Assembly (NCBI RefSeq): GCF_002795305.1
Contig: NZ_PGGC01000005.1
Span: forward strand, 102,780 to 166,779
Direction: 5' to 3'
DNA: 64,000 nt
From: Aeromonas cavernicola
GTDB lineage: Bacteria; Pseudomonadota; Gammaproteobacteria; Enterobacterales; Aeromonadaceae
The position numbers were made by a program, and so were the translations under genes. The notes beneath the pieces are model-generated. The model had not been told where the DNA came from and did no database searches. It saw only the letters and a program-made list of their open reading frames with translations. Positions 8,186-17,754 of this stretch are shown one piece after another. Each line of letters starts with the position of its first letter. The first letter of the stretch is position 1.

Positions 8186-10137
8186 TCCCAGAATTAGGTC
8201 AGTTTGCCCTGATCTTAGCCTTTGCGACGGCCTTGCTGCTGGGCAGTTATCCACTGCTCGGTGCAAGCTGGGGCCGCCTTGGCATGATGTCGGCGGCACG
8301 GCCACTGGCTTACGCGCAATTTTTACTGCTGTTACTGTCGTTTCTATGCCTAACGTGGGCCTTTATCGATAACGATTTTACCGTGCAGTATGTGGCTACT
8401 AACTCCAACACGTTGTTGCCTCTGGCTTATCGTATCTCTGCGGTATGGGGAGCCCATGAGGGATCTTTACTGCTTTGGGTGCTGACCTTAGGGGGATGGA
8501 CGGCGGCGGTAGCCCTGTTTAGCCGCCGGTTACCGCTTGATGCGGTCGCACGGGTGCTTGGGGTGCTCGGGCTGATTTCGGTCGGATTTACCGCGTTTGT
8601 GCTGTTCACCTCAGACCCCTTCACTCGCACCTTGCCCTACTTCCCTGTGGATGGCCGTGATTTGAACCCGCTGCTGCAGGATCCGGGTCTTATCTTCCAC
8701 CCACCGATGCTTTATATGGGCTATGTCGGTTTCTCGGTTGCGTTTGCTTTTGCCATCGCCTCCTTGATGACCGGGCGACTTGATGCCACTTGGGCACGCT
8801 GGTCACGCCCTTGGACTATGGCCGCGTGGGTCTTCTTGACACTGGGGATTGTGCTGGGCTCTTGGTGGGCTTATTACGAACTGGGTTGGGGTGGCTGGTG
8901 GTTTTGGGACCCAGTGGAAAACGCATCTTTTATGCCATGGCTAGCGGGCACGGCCCTGCTGCATTCGCTTGCGGTGAGCGAAAAGCGGGCCACCTTCAAG
9001 GCGTGGACGGTGTTGCTGGCTCTTTCCGCGTTCTCCTTGAGCTTGCTTGGAACCTTTTTGGTGCGCTCAGGGGTGTTGGTATCGGTCCATGCGTTTGCGT
9101 CTGATCCCACTCGTGGCCTGTTTATCTTGGGCTTTCTGTTAGCTGTCATCGGCTCTTCTTTACTGATGTTTGCGTTTAAAGGCTCACAGGTGAAAAGTCA
9201 CGGGAAACACGAGTTGTGGAGCCGTGAAACCCTGCTGCTGGCCAATAACATCATGCTGGTGGCGGGCCTGTTGACGGTGCTGCTCGGGACTTTGCTACCG
9301 CTGGTGCACAAGGAGTTGGGGCTAGGCAGCATTTCTATTGGCACGCCTTTTTTCAACCACATCTATAGCTGGTTGATCATCCCGTTTGCTCTGTTGTTGG
9401 GGCTTGGCCCGCTATTTCGTTGGCGGCGTCAACAGCTTGGCGAGCTAAAGGGTAAGGTACTGCTGGCGCTACTATTGAGCGTGGCGGCGGCCTTGTTATT
9501 GCCACTGACGTTGGCCGAGGAGTTCAAACCGTGGGCGGCCGTGGGCATTGGCCTAGGTGTTTGGATCATCGTGACCAGCGTACAAGAGACTTGGGTACGT
9601 GCTACCCATAAGCATCGTTTTGTGGTCGGGGTGCGCAAACTTGGCAACAGTCACTGGGCGATGATTTTGGGTCACGTCGGGTTGGCGGTCAGCATCATTG
9701 GCATCGCTTGCACCCAAAACTACAGCATTGAGAAGGATCTGCGAATGCAGGCTGGGGATCGGGTGCAGTTTGCCGATTACGAGTTCGTCTTCACCGGCAT
9801 TATGGAAAAGAACGGCCCGAACTATGATGGTTTTAAAGGGGGGCTGGAAGTGTTGCAACATGGCAAGCAGGTTGCCCTGCTAACGCCGGAAAAGCGGATG
9901 TATAAGGTCAGTCGGATGCCGATGACCGAAGCGGCCATTGACGCGGGGATCACCCGTGATCTCTATGCCGCATTAGGGGAGCAACTCGATAACGGTGCTT
10001 GGGCGGTGCGTATTTACTACAAGCCTTTCGTCCGTTGGATCTGGTTTGGTGGTGTTTTTATGGCGATAGGTGGCGTGCTTGCCATGCTCGATAAACGCTA
10101 TCGTTTTGGCCGCCGTGATGAGGAGGTCACAGCATGA
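8182..10137 (+). CDS. ccmF: CcmF, cytochrome c heme lyase subunit
   Basis: Large membrane protein of 651 aa with about 14-15 hydrophobic segments, which with CcmH and CcmI attaches heme to apocytochrome c. The WWD domain reads [18 protein letters not shown] and the histidine-bearing loops ([28 protein letters not shown]) are present. Length matches the family. Both ends overlap neighbouring genes by 4 bases. Confidence 0.97.
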   Translation: MIPELGQFALILAFATALLLGSYPLLGASWGRLGMMSAARPLAYAQFLLLLLSFLCLTWAFIDNDFTVQYVATNSNTLLPLAYRISAVWGAHEGSLLLWVLTLGGWTAAVALFSRRLPLDAVARVLGVLGLISVGFTAFVLFTSDPFTRTLPYFPVDGRDLNPLLQDPGLIFHPPMLYMGYVGFSVAFAFAIASLMTGRLDATWARWSRPWTMAAWVFLTLGIVLGSWWAYYELGWGGWWFWDPVENASFMPWLAGTALLHSLAVSEKRATFKAWTVLLALSAFSLSLLGTFLVRSGVLVSVHAFASDPTRGLFILGFLLAVIGSSLLMFAFKGSQVKSHGKHELWSRETLLLANNIMLVAGLLTVLLGTLLPLVHKELGLGSISIGTPFFNHIYSWLIIPFALLLGLGPLFRWRRQQLGELKGKVLLALLLSVAAALLLPLTLAEEFKPWAAVGIGLGVWIIVTSVQETWVRATHKHRFVVGVRKLGNSHWAMILGHVGLAVSIIGIACTQNYSIEKDLRMQAGDRVQFADYEFVFTGIMEKNGPNYDGFKGGLEVLQHGKQVALLTPEKRMYKVSRMPMTEAAIDAGITRDLYAALGEQLDNGAWAVRIYYKPFVRWIWFGGVFMAIGGVLAMLDKRYRFGRRDEEVTA

Positions 10138-10664
10138 CGCGCAAGACTTGGCTATTCCTGATCCCTTTTGTGGTCTTTTTATTGGGTGCGGTATTTCTGT
10201 TTCGCGGGCTCTACTCCGATCCGACCAAGCTGGAATCTGTCATGGTAGGTAAAGAAGTGCCGGTGTTCGCCCTGCAAGATATCTATGACATGGGCAAGCA
10301 GCACGATCGCAGTATGCTCACCGGTCGTCCCATGCTGCTCAACGTCTGGGCAACGTGGTGCCCCACCTGCTATAGCGAGCATACCTATCTCAAGCAGTTA
10401 GCGGGGCAGGGGATCTATATCGTCGGCATGAATTACAAGGATGAGCGGGATAAAGCCATAAAATGGCTGGCCGATTTGGGCAACCCCTATCAAGTCAATC
10501 TTTATGATCCTGACGGCATGTTAGGGCTCGATCTCGGGGTATATGGCGCACCAGAGACCTTTTTTATCGACAGTAAAGGGATCATTCGCTATCGCCATGT
10601 GGGGGATGTCAATCCCGACGTCTGGGCTTCGACCCTCAAACCTATCTTCGACGCTATGCAGTAA
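10134..10664 (+). CDS. ccmG: CcmG (DsbE), thioredoxin-like apocytochrome c reductant
   Basis: Membrane-anchored periplasmic thioredoxin-fold protein of 176 aa. N-terminal signal anchor (residues 5-24), then NVWATWCPTCYSEH with the active-site cysteines Cys76 and Cys79, and the conserved cis-Pro region GAPETFFID. It keeps the CXXCH cysteines of apocytochrome c reduced for heme ligation. Overlaps ccmF by 4 bases. Confidence 0.96.
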   Translation: MTRKTWLFLIPFVVFLLGAVFLFRGLYSDPTKLESVMVGKEVPVFALQDIYDMGKQHDRSMLTGRPMLLNVWATWCPTCYSEHTYLKQLAGQGIYIVGMNYKDERDKAIKWLADLGNPYQVNLYDPDGMLGLDLGVYGAPETFFIDSKGIIRYRHVGDVNPDVWASTLKPIFDAMQ

Positions 10665-10673
10665 GGGGGAGTG

Positions 10674-11156
10674 ATGATGAGAGTCGTGATGACCGTCCTG
10701 ATATTGATGCTGGCCGCGATGGTGCAAGGGCCCGCCATGGCGGCTATCGATGTGTATAACTTCGACAGCGACAATCAGGAGCAGATGTTTCGTGAACTGA
10801 CCCGCGAGCTACGCTGCCCTAAATGCCAGAACCAAGATATTGCCGATTCCAATGCGGGGCTTGCCAAGGATCTGCGTGACAAGACCTATCAGATGGTGCG
10901 TGAAGGCAAGGATAAAGAGGAGATCGTCGACTACATGGTGGCCCGTTACGGTAACTTTATCCTCTATAACCCACCGCTGATGGCCTCGACCCTGATCCTT
11001 TGGTTAGGACCTCTGCTGGTGATTGTCATCGGCGGTGTCGTGGTGGTAATGCGAAGCCGCCGCTCCCCAGTGGCTGTGAGACAAAACATTGACTCCCTAA
11101 GTGCAGAGGAGCAGCAGCGCTTGGCTGCGCTGCTCAAAGAGGAAGAGAAACAATGA
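10674..11156 (+). CDS. ccmH: CcmH, LRCXXC thiol-oxidoreductase
   Basis: Short CcmH of 160 aa: signal peptide, then the motif ELRCPKCQNQDIADSN with its two reactive cysteines, and a C-terminal membrane helix (about residues 105-125). It handles apocytochrome thiols together with CcmG. Three in-frame starts are adjacent (GTG 10671, ATG 10674, ATG 10677) after AAGGGGGA; the exact one is uncertain. CcmH and CcmI are separate genes here, as in Pseudomonas and Vibrio, rather than one long fused CcmH as in E. coli. Confidence 0.94.
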   Translation: MMRVVMTVLILMLAAMVQGPAMAAIDVYNFDSDNQEQMFRELTRELRCPKCQNQDIADSNAGLAKDLRDKTYQMVREGKDKEEIVDYMVARYGNFILYNPPLMASTLILWLGPLLVIVIGGVVVVMRSRRSPVAVRQNIDSLSAEEQQRLAALLKEEEKQ

Positions 11157-12427
11157 CCGCCTTTTGGATGGTGATCGCGGCCCTGTTGGTGCTGGTGAGT
11201 TTGGCGTTGGTACTACCGCTGTGGCGTGGCCAAGGTAAACAGAATATCAGCCGGTCGGCGCTGAACAAGCAGCTCTACCGTCAGCGGGTGTTGGAGATTG
11301 GTGAAGAGCGTGAGCAAGGGATCTTAGCCGAAGAGCAAGAGTCGTTGGTGGAGCTTCAACGTAGCCTGCTAGATGATATTCCCGATGTGGAGCAGACTGC
11401 TCGCAGTGGTAAAAGTTTGATCTGGATCCCCGGTGTGCTGGTGTTGCTGGTGGTCAGTCTGGGCCTTTATTACAAACTCGGTGCATGGCAGGAAGTCAGC
11501 CGCTGGCAAGAGGCCAATAGCCGTTTGAGTGAACTCAGTAATCGCATTTTGGTTGAGCGGGATGCCAAGGTGAGCGAGCAGGATTTACTGGATTTTACGC
11601 TGGCGTTACGGACCCGATTAAAAGACGAGCCAGACGACTATCGTGGTTGGTTACTGTTAGGGCGGCTCACTCTCGATGGTAATGATCCTGAGATGGCGAG
11701 TGAAGCGTTGGAGCGAGCCTACGGCTTGGCACCACAAAAGTCTTTAGTAGCCGTCCCTTACGCTCAAGCGCTAATGATGACAGGTGAAGAGGCGCAGGCC
11801 AACGCGCTATTACAGGCCACCTTGGCCGACGAGCCTGACAATATTGAAGCGCACTCTGTGTACGCCTTTATGGCCTTGCAACAAGAGGATTTTCAAACCG
11901 CACTTGCACGCTGGCAGGCTATGTTGCCGCTGCTGGAGAAAGGGACGCCCCGTTATGTGATGGTTGAGCGCTCCATGGAGTACGCCCGTGCTCAGCTCAA
12001 ACAGCGTGGGATCGCCATGACCGCAAGTAATGGGAATGGGACGACTGTGGGTACAGAGCGGGCCTCATCCCGCTCAGCCACGACCGGCGCATACCCAATT
12101 CAGGTCAGCCTAGCTGCTGGGATTGCGTTGCCGCCGGATGCTCATTTATTCGTGTTTGCGGTGGTGCCTAATGGGCCGCCGATGCCGATTGCGGTAAAAC
12201 GTATCGCTGGGCCGACATTCCCCATGACGCTCACCCTAGGCGATGAAGATGCCATGATGGAAGGGAGTCAATTGTCTGCATATCCCGAGTTGCAATTTAA
12301 GGCGCGTCTCTCCCGTGGTGGCAATGTCATGGATAAAACGGGGGCGTTTGAAGGCATCTCAGTGACAATTAAGACGATAGAGCCCCCCTCTGTGCCGATT
12401 GACATCCGCATCGATCAGCCCCTCTAA
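11153..12427 (+). CDS. ccmI: CcmI, TPR apocytochrome c chaperone
   Basis: 424-aa protein: N-terminal membrane helix (about residues 3-23), a cytoplasmic coiled region (LNKQLYRQRVLEIGEEREQG), a second membrane helix (about 86-106) and a periplasmic TPR region (about 140-270) that binds apocytochrome c C-termini, followed by a C-terminal beta-rich domain (about 300-424). It overlaps ccmH by 4 bases and is the last ccm gene. Confidence 0.93.
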   Translation: MTAFWMVIAALLVLVSLALVLPLWRGQGKQNISRSALNKQLYRQRVLEIGEEREQGILAEEQESLVELQRSLLDDIPDVEQTARSGKSLIWIPGVLVLLVVSLGLYYKLGAWQEVSRWQEANSRLSELSNRILVERDAKVSEQDLLDFTLALRTRLKDEPDDYRGWLLLGRLTLDGNDPEMASEALERAYGLAPQKSLVAVPYAQALMMTGEEAQANALLQATLADEPDNIEAHSVYAFMALQQEDFQTALARWQAMLPLLEKGTPRYVMVERSMEYARAQLKQRGIAMTASNGNGTTVGTERASSRSATTGAYPIQVSLAAGIALPPDAHLFVFAVVPNGPPMPIAVKRIAGPTFPMTLTLGDEDAMMEGSQLSAYPELQFKARLSRGGNVMDKTGAFEGISVTIKTIEPPSVPIDIRIDQPL

Positions 12428-12508
12428 TACCCTGTCAGTGCGGCTACCATGATGGTGGCCGCACAACCTATACTTCTGATTGTTCACAATTTAAAGCTAG
12501 GACTTTCT

Positions 12509-13315
12509 ATGTATCTGCGTTCTGGGGCCCTGTTGACAGCCCTTATGTTAGCGGGATGTGCCGGTGGGCCACCCAAAACCGGGCCCGCGGGTCTGGACAT
12601 CACGCCCAGCGTTGAACAACCCAAAGCGACGAGCACGGCAGCGGACCCTCGCGATCCGTTCCAAGGTGCTAACCGAGCCATGTGGGCGGTTAACTACGAT
12701 GTGTTAGAGCCCTATGTCGCCCGCCCTGTGGTGCACGGTTATGCTCGTTATATTCCGCAGGGAATGAAGGATGGCATTGAGAATCTGGTTGAGAACTTCA
12801 ACGAGCCTAGCAGCATGGTCAATCATCTATTGGTGGGTGATTTAAAAGGGGCAGGCACCAATTTGGGCCGCTTTACCCTCAACAGCACCCTGGGTTTATT
12901 GGGCATATTTGATGTGGCCAAACATGCTGGCCTTGAGCGCAGTCAGTTGGAGATGGATACCGTGCTTGGCAAGGCGGACATCGGTGAGGGTGCCTATTTG
13001 ATGGTGCCTGTCTATGGCCCGACGACCACCCGAGAGCTGGTGGGTGATACGGTTGATACCCTCTATTTTCCCTATGCCTTGCTGACCCTGCCATTTCGAG
13101 TGGCACATTGGGCACTTGACGGTGTCAACAGCCGCGCCAAGCTGATTGATCAAGAGCGCATTATCGACAATGCGCTGGATCCTTATGCCCTGACTAAAGA
13201 TTTTTATCTGCAGTTTAATCAAGGCAAGGTGACAGGGCGTAAGCCGGAGCTCAAGGCTGAGCAACCTCAGCCTGACGATGGTGAGCTTGATCAATATATG
13301 GATGAGATAGACTAG
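12509..13315 (+). CDS. mlaA: MlaA (VacJ) outer-membrane lipoprotein
   Basis: Lipoprotein of 268 aa in the Mla retrograde phospholipid pathway, which removes phospholipids from the outer leaflet of the outer membrane. The start at 12509 is chosen because it gives a clean lipoprotein signal (MYLRSGALLTALMLAGC, lipobox LAGC); an in-frame ATG 60 bases upstream would place extra residues before the signal. Family blocks are DPFQGANRAMW, NLVENFNEPSSMVNHLL, LNSTLGLLGIFDVA and YGPTTTRELVGD. It stands alone, 80 bases after ccmI. Confidence 0.95.
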   Translation: MYLRSGALLTALMLAGCAGGPPKTGPAGLDITPSVEQPKATSTAADPRDPFQGANRAMWAVNYDVLEPYVARPVVHGYARYIPQGMKDGIENLVENFNEPSSMVNHLLVGDLKGAGTNLGRFTLNSTLGLLGIFDVAKHAGLERSQLEMDTVLGKADIGEGAYLMVPVYGPTTTRELVGDTVDTLYFPYALLTLPFRVAHWALDGVNSRAKLIDQERIIDNALDPYALTKDFYLQFNQGKVTGRKPELKAEQPQPDDGELDQYMDEID

Positions 13316-13336
13316 TAAGCCACTCTTCCCCCAGCG

Positions 13337-13370
13337 GGTAGGCTATTTATCCCAGATAAATTAGCCTACC
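13337..13370 (+). terminator. Long hairpin after mlaA, possible terminator
   Basis: Arms GGTAGGCTATTTATC and GATAAATTAGCCTACC with a 3-base loop; 15 pairs and one bulged T. No U-tract follows, so it may be a Rho-assisted terminator or an mRNA 3'-end stabiliser. Confidence 0.55.
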
Positions 13371-13662
13371 ACCTCAGGTTCGCCCTTCTCGACCTCATGG
13401 CGATTCGCGTTGTCCGCCAGCTTGGTGAATGACGACTTACCATGTCATTACCCTCAGTGACCGGGTGGTAACGAAATCAAGGTATACCCACTTAAACAAC
13501 GAGTTAATGCTAGTCCTCGCTCTTCTCATCCCCGCTTTCACGCATTGTTACACCGCGATTTTGGGGAGCGCTTTTCCCGTTATAACGGCCTGCATGAGTG
13601 TTAAACAAGGCGTCGGTTATTGGTCAGTTTTGTTGCAAGAACAGTTGTACGCCGAGATTTTT

Positions 13663-13692
13663 TTGCATTTTCATCTGAAACTTTAATAAAAT
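13663..13692 (+). promoter_or_regulatory. Promoter of the MaoC-type gene
   Basis: TTGCAT, 18-base spacer, TAAAAT. It lies about 50 bases before the start codon in an AT-rich stretch. Confidence 0.5.
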
Positions 13693-13694
13693 GG

Positions 13695-13711
13695 TACTGG
13701 TTAGACCTCTT
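13695..13711 (+). promoter_or_regulatory. Possible FadR operator
   Basis: TACTGGTTAGACCTCTT matches 12 of 17 positions of the FadR consensus AACTGGTCGGACCAGTT, including the core ACTGGT..GACC. It lies directly downstream of the predicted -10, where binding would repress. The target gene encodes an enoyl-CoA-hydratase-like protein, which fits fatty-acid control. Based on sequence resemblance only. Confidence 0.4.
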
Positions 13712-13742
13712 TACAACCATTTAATAGCATGGAGATCGGTAA

Positions 13743-14447
13743 ATGAAAGTTGTCGATTTTCTGAAGCGCAAGCGCGAAATCTTGGCGCAGCATCCGTTCG
13801 AACTTAAGGATTGGCTGTCACCAGCGATCCGTGATTACTGGCGGGAGTTTCAGCAAAAGGCACATTTGCCCCCCCTGTTTGGACGTGTACTCGATCTATC
13901 CTCTGAGCAGCAGAGCGCGCATGAAGTGGCGGCTCAGCAAATGGTGAATGGGCAACCTAATCTCGCGCACTCACTCAGTGGCGAAGCGGCACGATTGTTC
14001 ACGGAGCTGCAATCTCGGTTAGGTGAAGAGATCCACGTTGGCGAGTGGTTGCATATTAGCCAGCCATTGATAGACCAATTCGCGGCAGTGACTGGCGATC
14101 AGCAGTGGATTCATACTGATCCAGATAGGGCAGCGAATGAATCCCCATTTAAGGCCACGATAGCCCATGGTTTTTTAACCTTGGCCTTGCTGCCACAGTT
14201 AACCGGCTCGGTCGAGGGGGCAGCCGCCGAGTTTCCAACCGCGCGCATGGTCGTGAATTTTGGCTTGGATAAGGTGCGTTTTCCTTATCCGATAAAGGTA
14301 GATAGCCATATTCGGGCAAGAACAAAACTGGTGCGAGTGACCCCGATCAAAGAGGGCTTGGAGCTCCTCAAAGAGATCAAAGTCGAGATTGAAGGGGTGC
14401 GTCGCCCAGGCTGTGTGATTGAGTCGGTGACTCGCATTTACTTCTAA
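13743..14447 (+). CDS. MaoC-like (R)-specific enoyl-CoA hydratase
   Basis: 234-aa protein. The first 85 residues are helical and unrecognised; the C-terminal part (about 95-230) is a MaoC hot-dog domain with the hydratase motif region FAAVTGDQQWIHTDPDRA followed by FKATIAHGFLTLALLPQL, carrying the Asp and His expected of (R)-hydratase 2 enzymes. It probably hydrates enoyl-CoA to (R)-3-hydroxyacyl-CoA in fatty-acid or polyhydroxyalkanoate metabolism. Single-gene transcription unit: own promoter and a perfect hairpin after it. Confidence 0.85.
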   Translation: MKVVDFLKRKREILAQHPFELKDWLSPAIRDYWREFQQKAHLPPLFGRVLDLSSEQQSAHEVAAQQMVNGQPNLAHSLSGEAARLFTELQSRLGEEIHVGEWLHISQPLIDQFAAVTGDQQWIHTDPDRAANESPFKATIAHGFLTLALLPQLTGSVEGAAAEFPTARMVVNFGLDKVRFPYPIKVDSHIRARTKLVRVTPIKEGLELLKEIKVEIEGVRRPGCVIESVTRIYF

Positions 14448-14463
14448 TTCATCTGCTCCTGGC

Positions 14464-14498
14464 ATGAAACAGGCTCACTTCGTGTGAGCCTGTTTCAT
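14464..14498. terminator. Perfect hairpin between convergent genes
   Basis: A 15-base-pair perfect stem (ATGAAACAGGCTCAC / GTGAGCCTGTTTCAT) around a TTCGT loop, 16 bases after the MaoC stop and 20 bases before the convergent DUF481 stop. It probably ends both transcripts; U-tracts are poor. Confidence 0.7.
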
Positions 14499-14518
14499 GA
14501 TGAGGTATTGATGAGGGG

Positions 14519-15514
14519 TTAGAAGCTGGCACCCACACTGAGGTAATGGCGCCACTCTTTGTCAGCAAGGGGGATGTGGGTTCCTGCTATGTCTAACCAA
14601 ATATCTTCCCACTCCAACTCACTAGACCAAGAAAGGCGCAGGTGATCGTTAAAGTAGTAGCGTATTCCTACACTGCCTATCAGAGCCTGCTGGCGAGTCA
14701 CATAAGGGGATGGTTGGGCGATAAAGCGGGAGTAGTCTCCTTTACTAAAGAGCTCAATTTTCTCCTGCCATAGTGAGAAAGGCTGGCGATAGTCCAAGCC
14801 TAGATTGAACAGGGGATAGTCAATGATCCGCTCCTTGAACAGGCCCGCAGCAATACTCTCCCAATAGCCATCTCTGAAGTAGGCGCGCTCTAAACCAGCT
14901 TGGGCGATCACTTCTAATCGATGTTGTCGATCACTCCAAAAGCGATAGCCGAGGCCCGAGGTATAACTCAGATCCAAGTATTCTGGCTCAAGCATGTCAT
15001 AGCCGAGATCAAGTCCCGAGCGAAGAAACCAATGATCATCGAAGAAGAAGTCCAGTGTAGGCACGAGCCGATATTGATGGCTGTTGGTCAGGTTGTTGGC
15101 AGTTTCATAGATATATTCACCGCTCAGGCTATAACGCCAGTTGAGATTGGCAATTTCAGTCGTTGCTTTTAAGTTGACGTTATTGGTCTTTTTTTCGTTA
15201 TGTTTGAGCTTACTATTCAAATCAGTACTGCCGGTCCAGAGCCACCCTTTATCATCATCGGTGCTAAGCGCCAGCAGCCGAATCCCACCTTTGCTGGTGG
15301 GGATGGGCTTGTCTTGTCCCGCTAGACGCCAGCGTTTAACGGCTTTGCGCTGCACGGTAACGGGGTTGCCATAAGGCAGGATAATCCTAAGAGTGGTGTC
15401 AGTGACCTCCTCGATTGTGCCACTTAACCTATCGCCATTGTGCATCCAGAGAATATCGGCCAATACGGCTGGGCTGAATGCCATGACGAGTAATATCCAG
15501 AGGAGGTATTTCAT
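14519..15514 (-). CDS. DUF481-family outer-membrane-type protein, copy 1
   Basis: 331-aa exported protein. The start is placed at the ATG giving MKYLLWILLVMAFSPAVLA as a signal peptide, preceded by AAGGATATGCA. The N-terminal 90 residues (ADILWMHNGDRLSGTIEEV ... RKAVKRWRL) form a small beta domain; the C-terminal DUF481 region (about 95-331) consists of alternating strands ending in Phe (LSVGASF), as in outer-membrane beta-barrels. It is a close paralogue, same length, of the gene immediately upstream. Function unknown; DUF481 proteins are often salt- or stress-linked, but nothing here tests that. Confidence 0.85.
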   Translation of the reverse strand: MKYLLWILLVMAFSPAVLADILWMHNGDRLSGTIEEVTDTTLRIILPYGNPVTVQRKAVKRWRLAGQDKPIPTSKGGIRLLALSTDDDKGWLWTGSTDLNSKLKHNEKKTNNVNLKATTEIANLNWRYSLSGEYIYETANNLTNSHQYRLVPTLDFFFDDHWFLRSGLDLGYDMLEPEYLDLSYTSGLGYRFWSDRQHRLEVIAQAGLERAYFRDGYWESIAAGLFKERIIDYPLFNLGLDYRQPFSLWQEKIELFSKGDYSRFIAQPSPYVTRQQALIGSVGIRYYFNDHLRLSWSSELEWEDIWLDIAGTHIPLADKEWRHYLSVGASF

Positions 15515-15732
15515 TGCATATCCTTGCAACAGCATCATTGCCAAGTGGCATATCATAACTCACTGGTGGGCTTAGCAATAATGTCCTTTCTGCTGCTAAA
15601 CCCAGTGGCATTGCGAGTGGGTGATGAGATAGCGCAGAGTCCCCAGCAGAGTGAACCGTGACAGGGGCGAGCAGTGGTGTAAGGAAGGGTGGGGAGGAGG
15701 CGTGGTAAAGGGCAGCCCCCACTGAGAGAGCG

Positions 15733-16728
15733 TTAGAAGCTAGCACCTAAGCTGAGGTAATGGCGCCACTCCCGATTATCGATGGAAATATCCGAGTCAT
15801 TAATATTGAGGTGCATATCTTCCCAGTCTAAATCGCTCGATAACGAGAGTCGGACATGATGATTAAAGTAGTAGCGAAGCCCAATACTCCCTTTCATTAA
15901 GCGTTCTCGTGTTAGGTAGGAAGAGGGCTGGGCGATAAAGCGCTTGTACCCCCCTTTGCTAAATATCTCGATGTTTTCCTGCCACACTCTCAGCGGTTGG
16001 CGATAGTCCCAACCCACATTGAGCAAGGGGTAATTGATGATTCGCTCATCAAAAATCTTGATATTCGTGGTATCCCAGTAGCCCTCTTCGAAATAAGAAC
16101 GGGCTAAGCCGGCTTGGATCATTAATTCCAAACGATGACGTTTGTCATTCCAAAAGCGGTAGCCAGGGCCGATGGCATAGTCTAAGTCCATGTATCTTGA
16201 AGCCAGCATTTTGTAATTCACATCAATCCCCGAGCGAAGAAACCAATGTTGATCGAAGAAAAAGTCCAGCATTGGTTTTAACTGATACTCATGGCTGTTG
16301 GTGAGGTTGTTGGCGGTTTCATAGATGTACTCACCATCTAGGCTGTAACGCCACTCGAGGCTAGAAACCTCAACGTTACCCTTGATGTTGACGTTATTGG
16401 TCTTGGTTTGGGTGTGTTTTAGTTTGACATTGAGATCGCTACTTCCTGTCCAGATCCAGGCATGCAGATCATCGGGTGCGAATGTCAGGAATTTCATCCC
16501 CGTCTTGACGGTGGGTTTGGGTTTATCTTCATTGGTCAGCCGCCACCGCTTAAGCGCAGAGCGCTTAACCGTAATTGTACTGCCATAAGGCAGGGTAATC
16601 CGAACCTGTGAATCACTGACGTTTTCTATGGTGCCAGTGAGTCGATCGCCATTGTGCATCCACAGCACATCGGCGGTGACGATCGGACTCATTACCAGCA
16701 GATACCCTAGCCATAGGTACTGTTTCAT
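15733..16728 (-). CDS. DUF481-family outer-membrane-type protein, copy 2
   Basis: 331-aa paralogue of the neighbouring gene with the same architecture: signal peptide ending near residue 19 (VTA), the motif DVLWMHNGDRLTGTIENV, a basic block (KRSALKRW), then a beta-barrel ending LSLGASF. The start has AAGGATGTGCG upstream, matching the context of copy 1. Long stretches are identical between copies (for example ANNLTNSH, SSLEWRYSLDGEYIYET versus NLNWRYSLSGEYIYET), showing an old tandem duplication. Roughly 218 bases separate the coding regions, enough for separate promoters. Confidence 0.85.
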   Translation of the reverse strand: MKQYLWLGYLLVMSPIVTADVLWMHNGDRLTGTIENVSDSQVRITLPYGSTITVKRSALKRWRLTNEDKPKPTVKTGMKFLTFAPDDLHAWIWTGSSDLNVKLKHTQTKTNNVNIKGNVEVSSLEWRYSLDGEYIYETANNLTNSHEYQLKPMLDFFFDQHWFLRSGIDVNYKMLASRYMDLDYAIGPGYRFWNDKRHRLELMIQAGLARSYFEEGYWDTTNIKIFDERIINYPLLNVGWDYRQPLRVWQENIEIFSKGGYKRFIAQPSSYLTRERLMKGSIGLRYYFNHHVRLSLSSDLDWEDMHLNINDSDISIDNREWRHYLSLGASF

Positions 16729-16965
16729 CGCACATCCTTGCAGAACATAGCAGCCATTTAACCACTGACTCTTTCCATATTAGCTCTGTCTAGGACGTGA
16801 GCTGGGGCGCCATCATGAAACAGATCCACCTCATCGTAGCCTCACTGTGGGGGGAGATTGAGCTTGGCGGGCACAATGATGGCGCGCCATTGATTGACGA
16901 TCCGGCGTGGTCATGGTCAAATTTTCCCTTCATTAACAATGTGTCGGACACGACAGGGGGAAGAT

Positions 16966-17754
16966 ATGGAGATGGACGAGAGGTACATAGTCCCCGGCTT
17001 AGTGAGAGGGTTGAAGGCCTTGCAAGCCTTCAGTGACGAGCGCCGGGAGTTAAGTGTTTCTGAACTTGCCGACGCCATCGAGGTCAATCGCTCCAGTGCT
17101 TTTCGTATTATTTACACCCTAGAAAGCTGTGGTTTTTTGTATAAAGCCGAAGGCGCGCGCCGCTATCGCCTGAACTCGAAAGTGCTGGACTTAGGGTTTA
17201 CCTATTTATCTGGGTTGGATTTACTGGAACCATCGCGGCCCATTATCCAGCGCTTGCGTGACGAGGTCACCATTGCTTGCCATCTGGTGATCCGCCAAGG
17301 GACAGAGATCGTCTTTGTCGACCGTTATCAGGCAACCGGTCCTTTCACCAGCACGGTAGGGGTCGGTACTCGATGGCCTGCTCATGCCACCGTGACCGGG
17401 CAGCTGCTGTTATCTGACTTATCTGATGAGGCTATTGTTGAGCTATACCGCGATTATCAGTGGGCAACCTACACCGAGGGAACCCCGCACAGTACCGCGT
17501 CATTACTGGCTTGTATTGCAGAGGTGCGCGGGCGACCAGCGCTGATCAGTTGGGGCTATTTTAATCCGGTTATGGCTGCCTGTTCGGCCCCGATCTACCG
17601 ATTAAGTGACAACAGCATGATTGCGTCGATTTCGGTAAGTTGTCCCTTAAGTAGTTTCCCCCGTGCTGAGTTTGAAGGACGGATCCAAGATAAAGTCATT
17701 CAGGCGGGCCACGATTTATCGCGAACGCTCAGTTTGAATAACGCCTATCCCTGA
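16966..17754 (+). CDS. IclR-family transcriptional regulator
   Basis: 262-aa regulator. The N-terminal winged helix-turn-helix (about residues 7-70; GLKALQAFSDERRELSVSEL, RSSAFRIIYTLESCGFL) is followed by the IclR effector domain (ACHLVIRQGTEIVFVDRYQ; SAPIYRLSDNSMIASISVSCP). The start at 16966 has GGGGGAAG 5 bases before it; upstream in-frame starts would add residues foreign to the family. It precedes and is parallel to the Rieske operon and is the obvious local regulator; IclR proteins usually bind aromatic or small organic acids. Confidence 0.92.
   Translation: MEMDERYIVPGLVRGLKALQAFSDERRELSVSELADAIEVNRSSAFRIIYTLESCGFLYKAEGARRYRLNSKVLDLGFTYLSGLDLLEPSRPIIQRLRDEVTIACHLVIRQGTEIVFVDRYQATGPFTSTVGVGTRWPAHATVTGQLLLSDLSDEAIVELYRDYQWATYTEGTPHSTASLLACIAEVRGRPALISWGYFNPVMAACSAPIYRLSDNSMIASISVSCPLSSFPRAEFEGRIQDKVIQAGHDLSRTLSLNNAYP

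Larger units (their letters stand above)
13316..13742. other. Intergenic region between mlaA and the MaoC gene
   Basis: 427 bases with no convincing gene (an 85-codon open frame at 13429-13686 has no ribosome site and no family resemblance). It contains a long hairpin at 13337-13370 just after mlaA, and a promoter plus possible FadR operator at 13663-13711 in front of the MaoC gene. Confidence 0.7.

Noticed and set aside
13429..13686. 85-codon open frame between mlaA and the MaoC gene
   Set aside because: No ribosome site, no recognisable family, and it overlaps the promoter region of the next gene.
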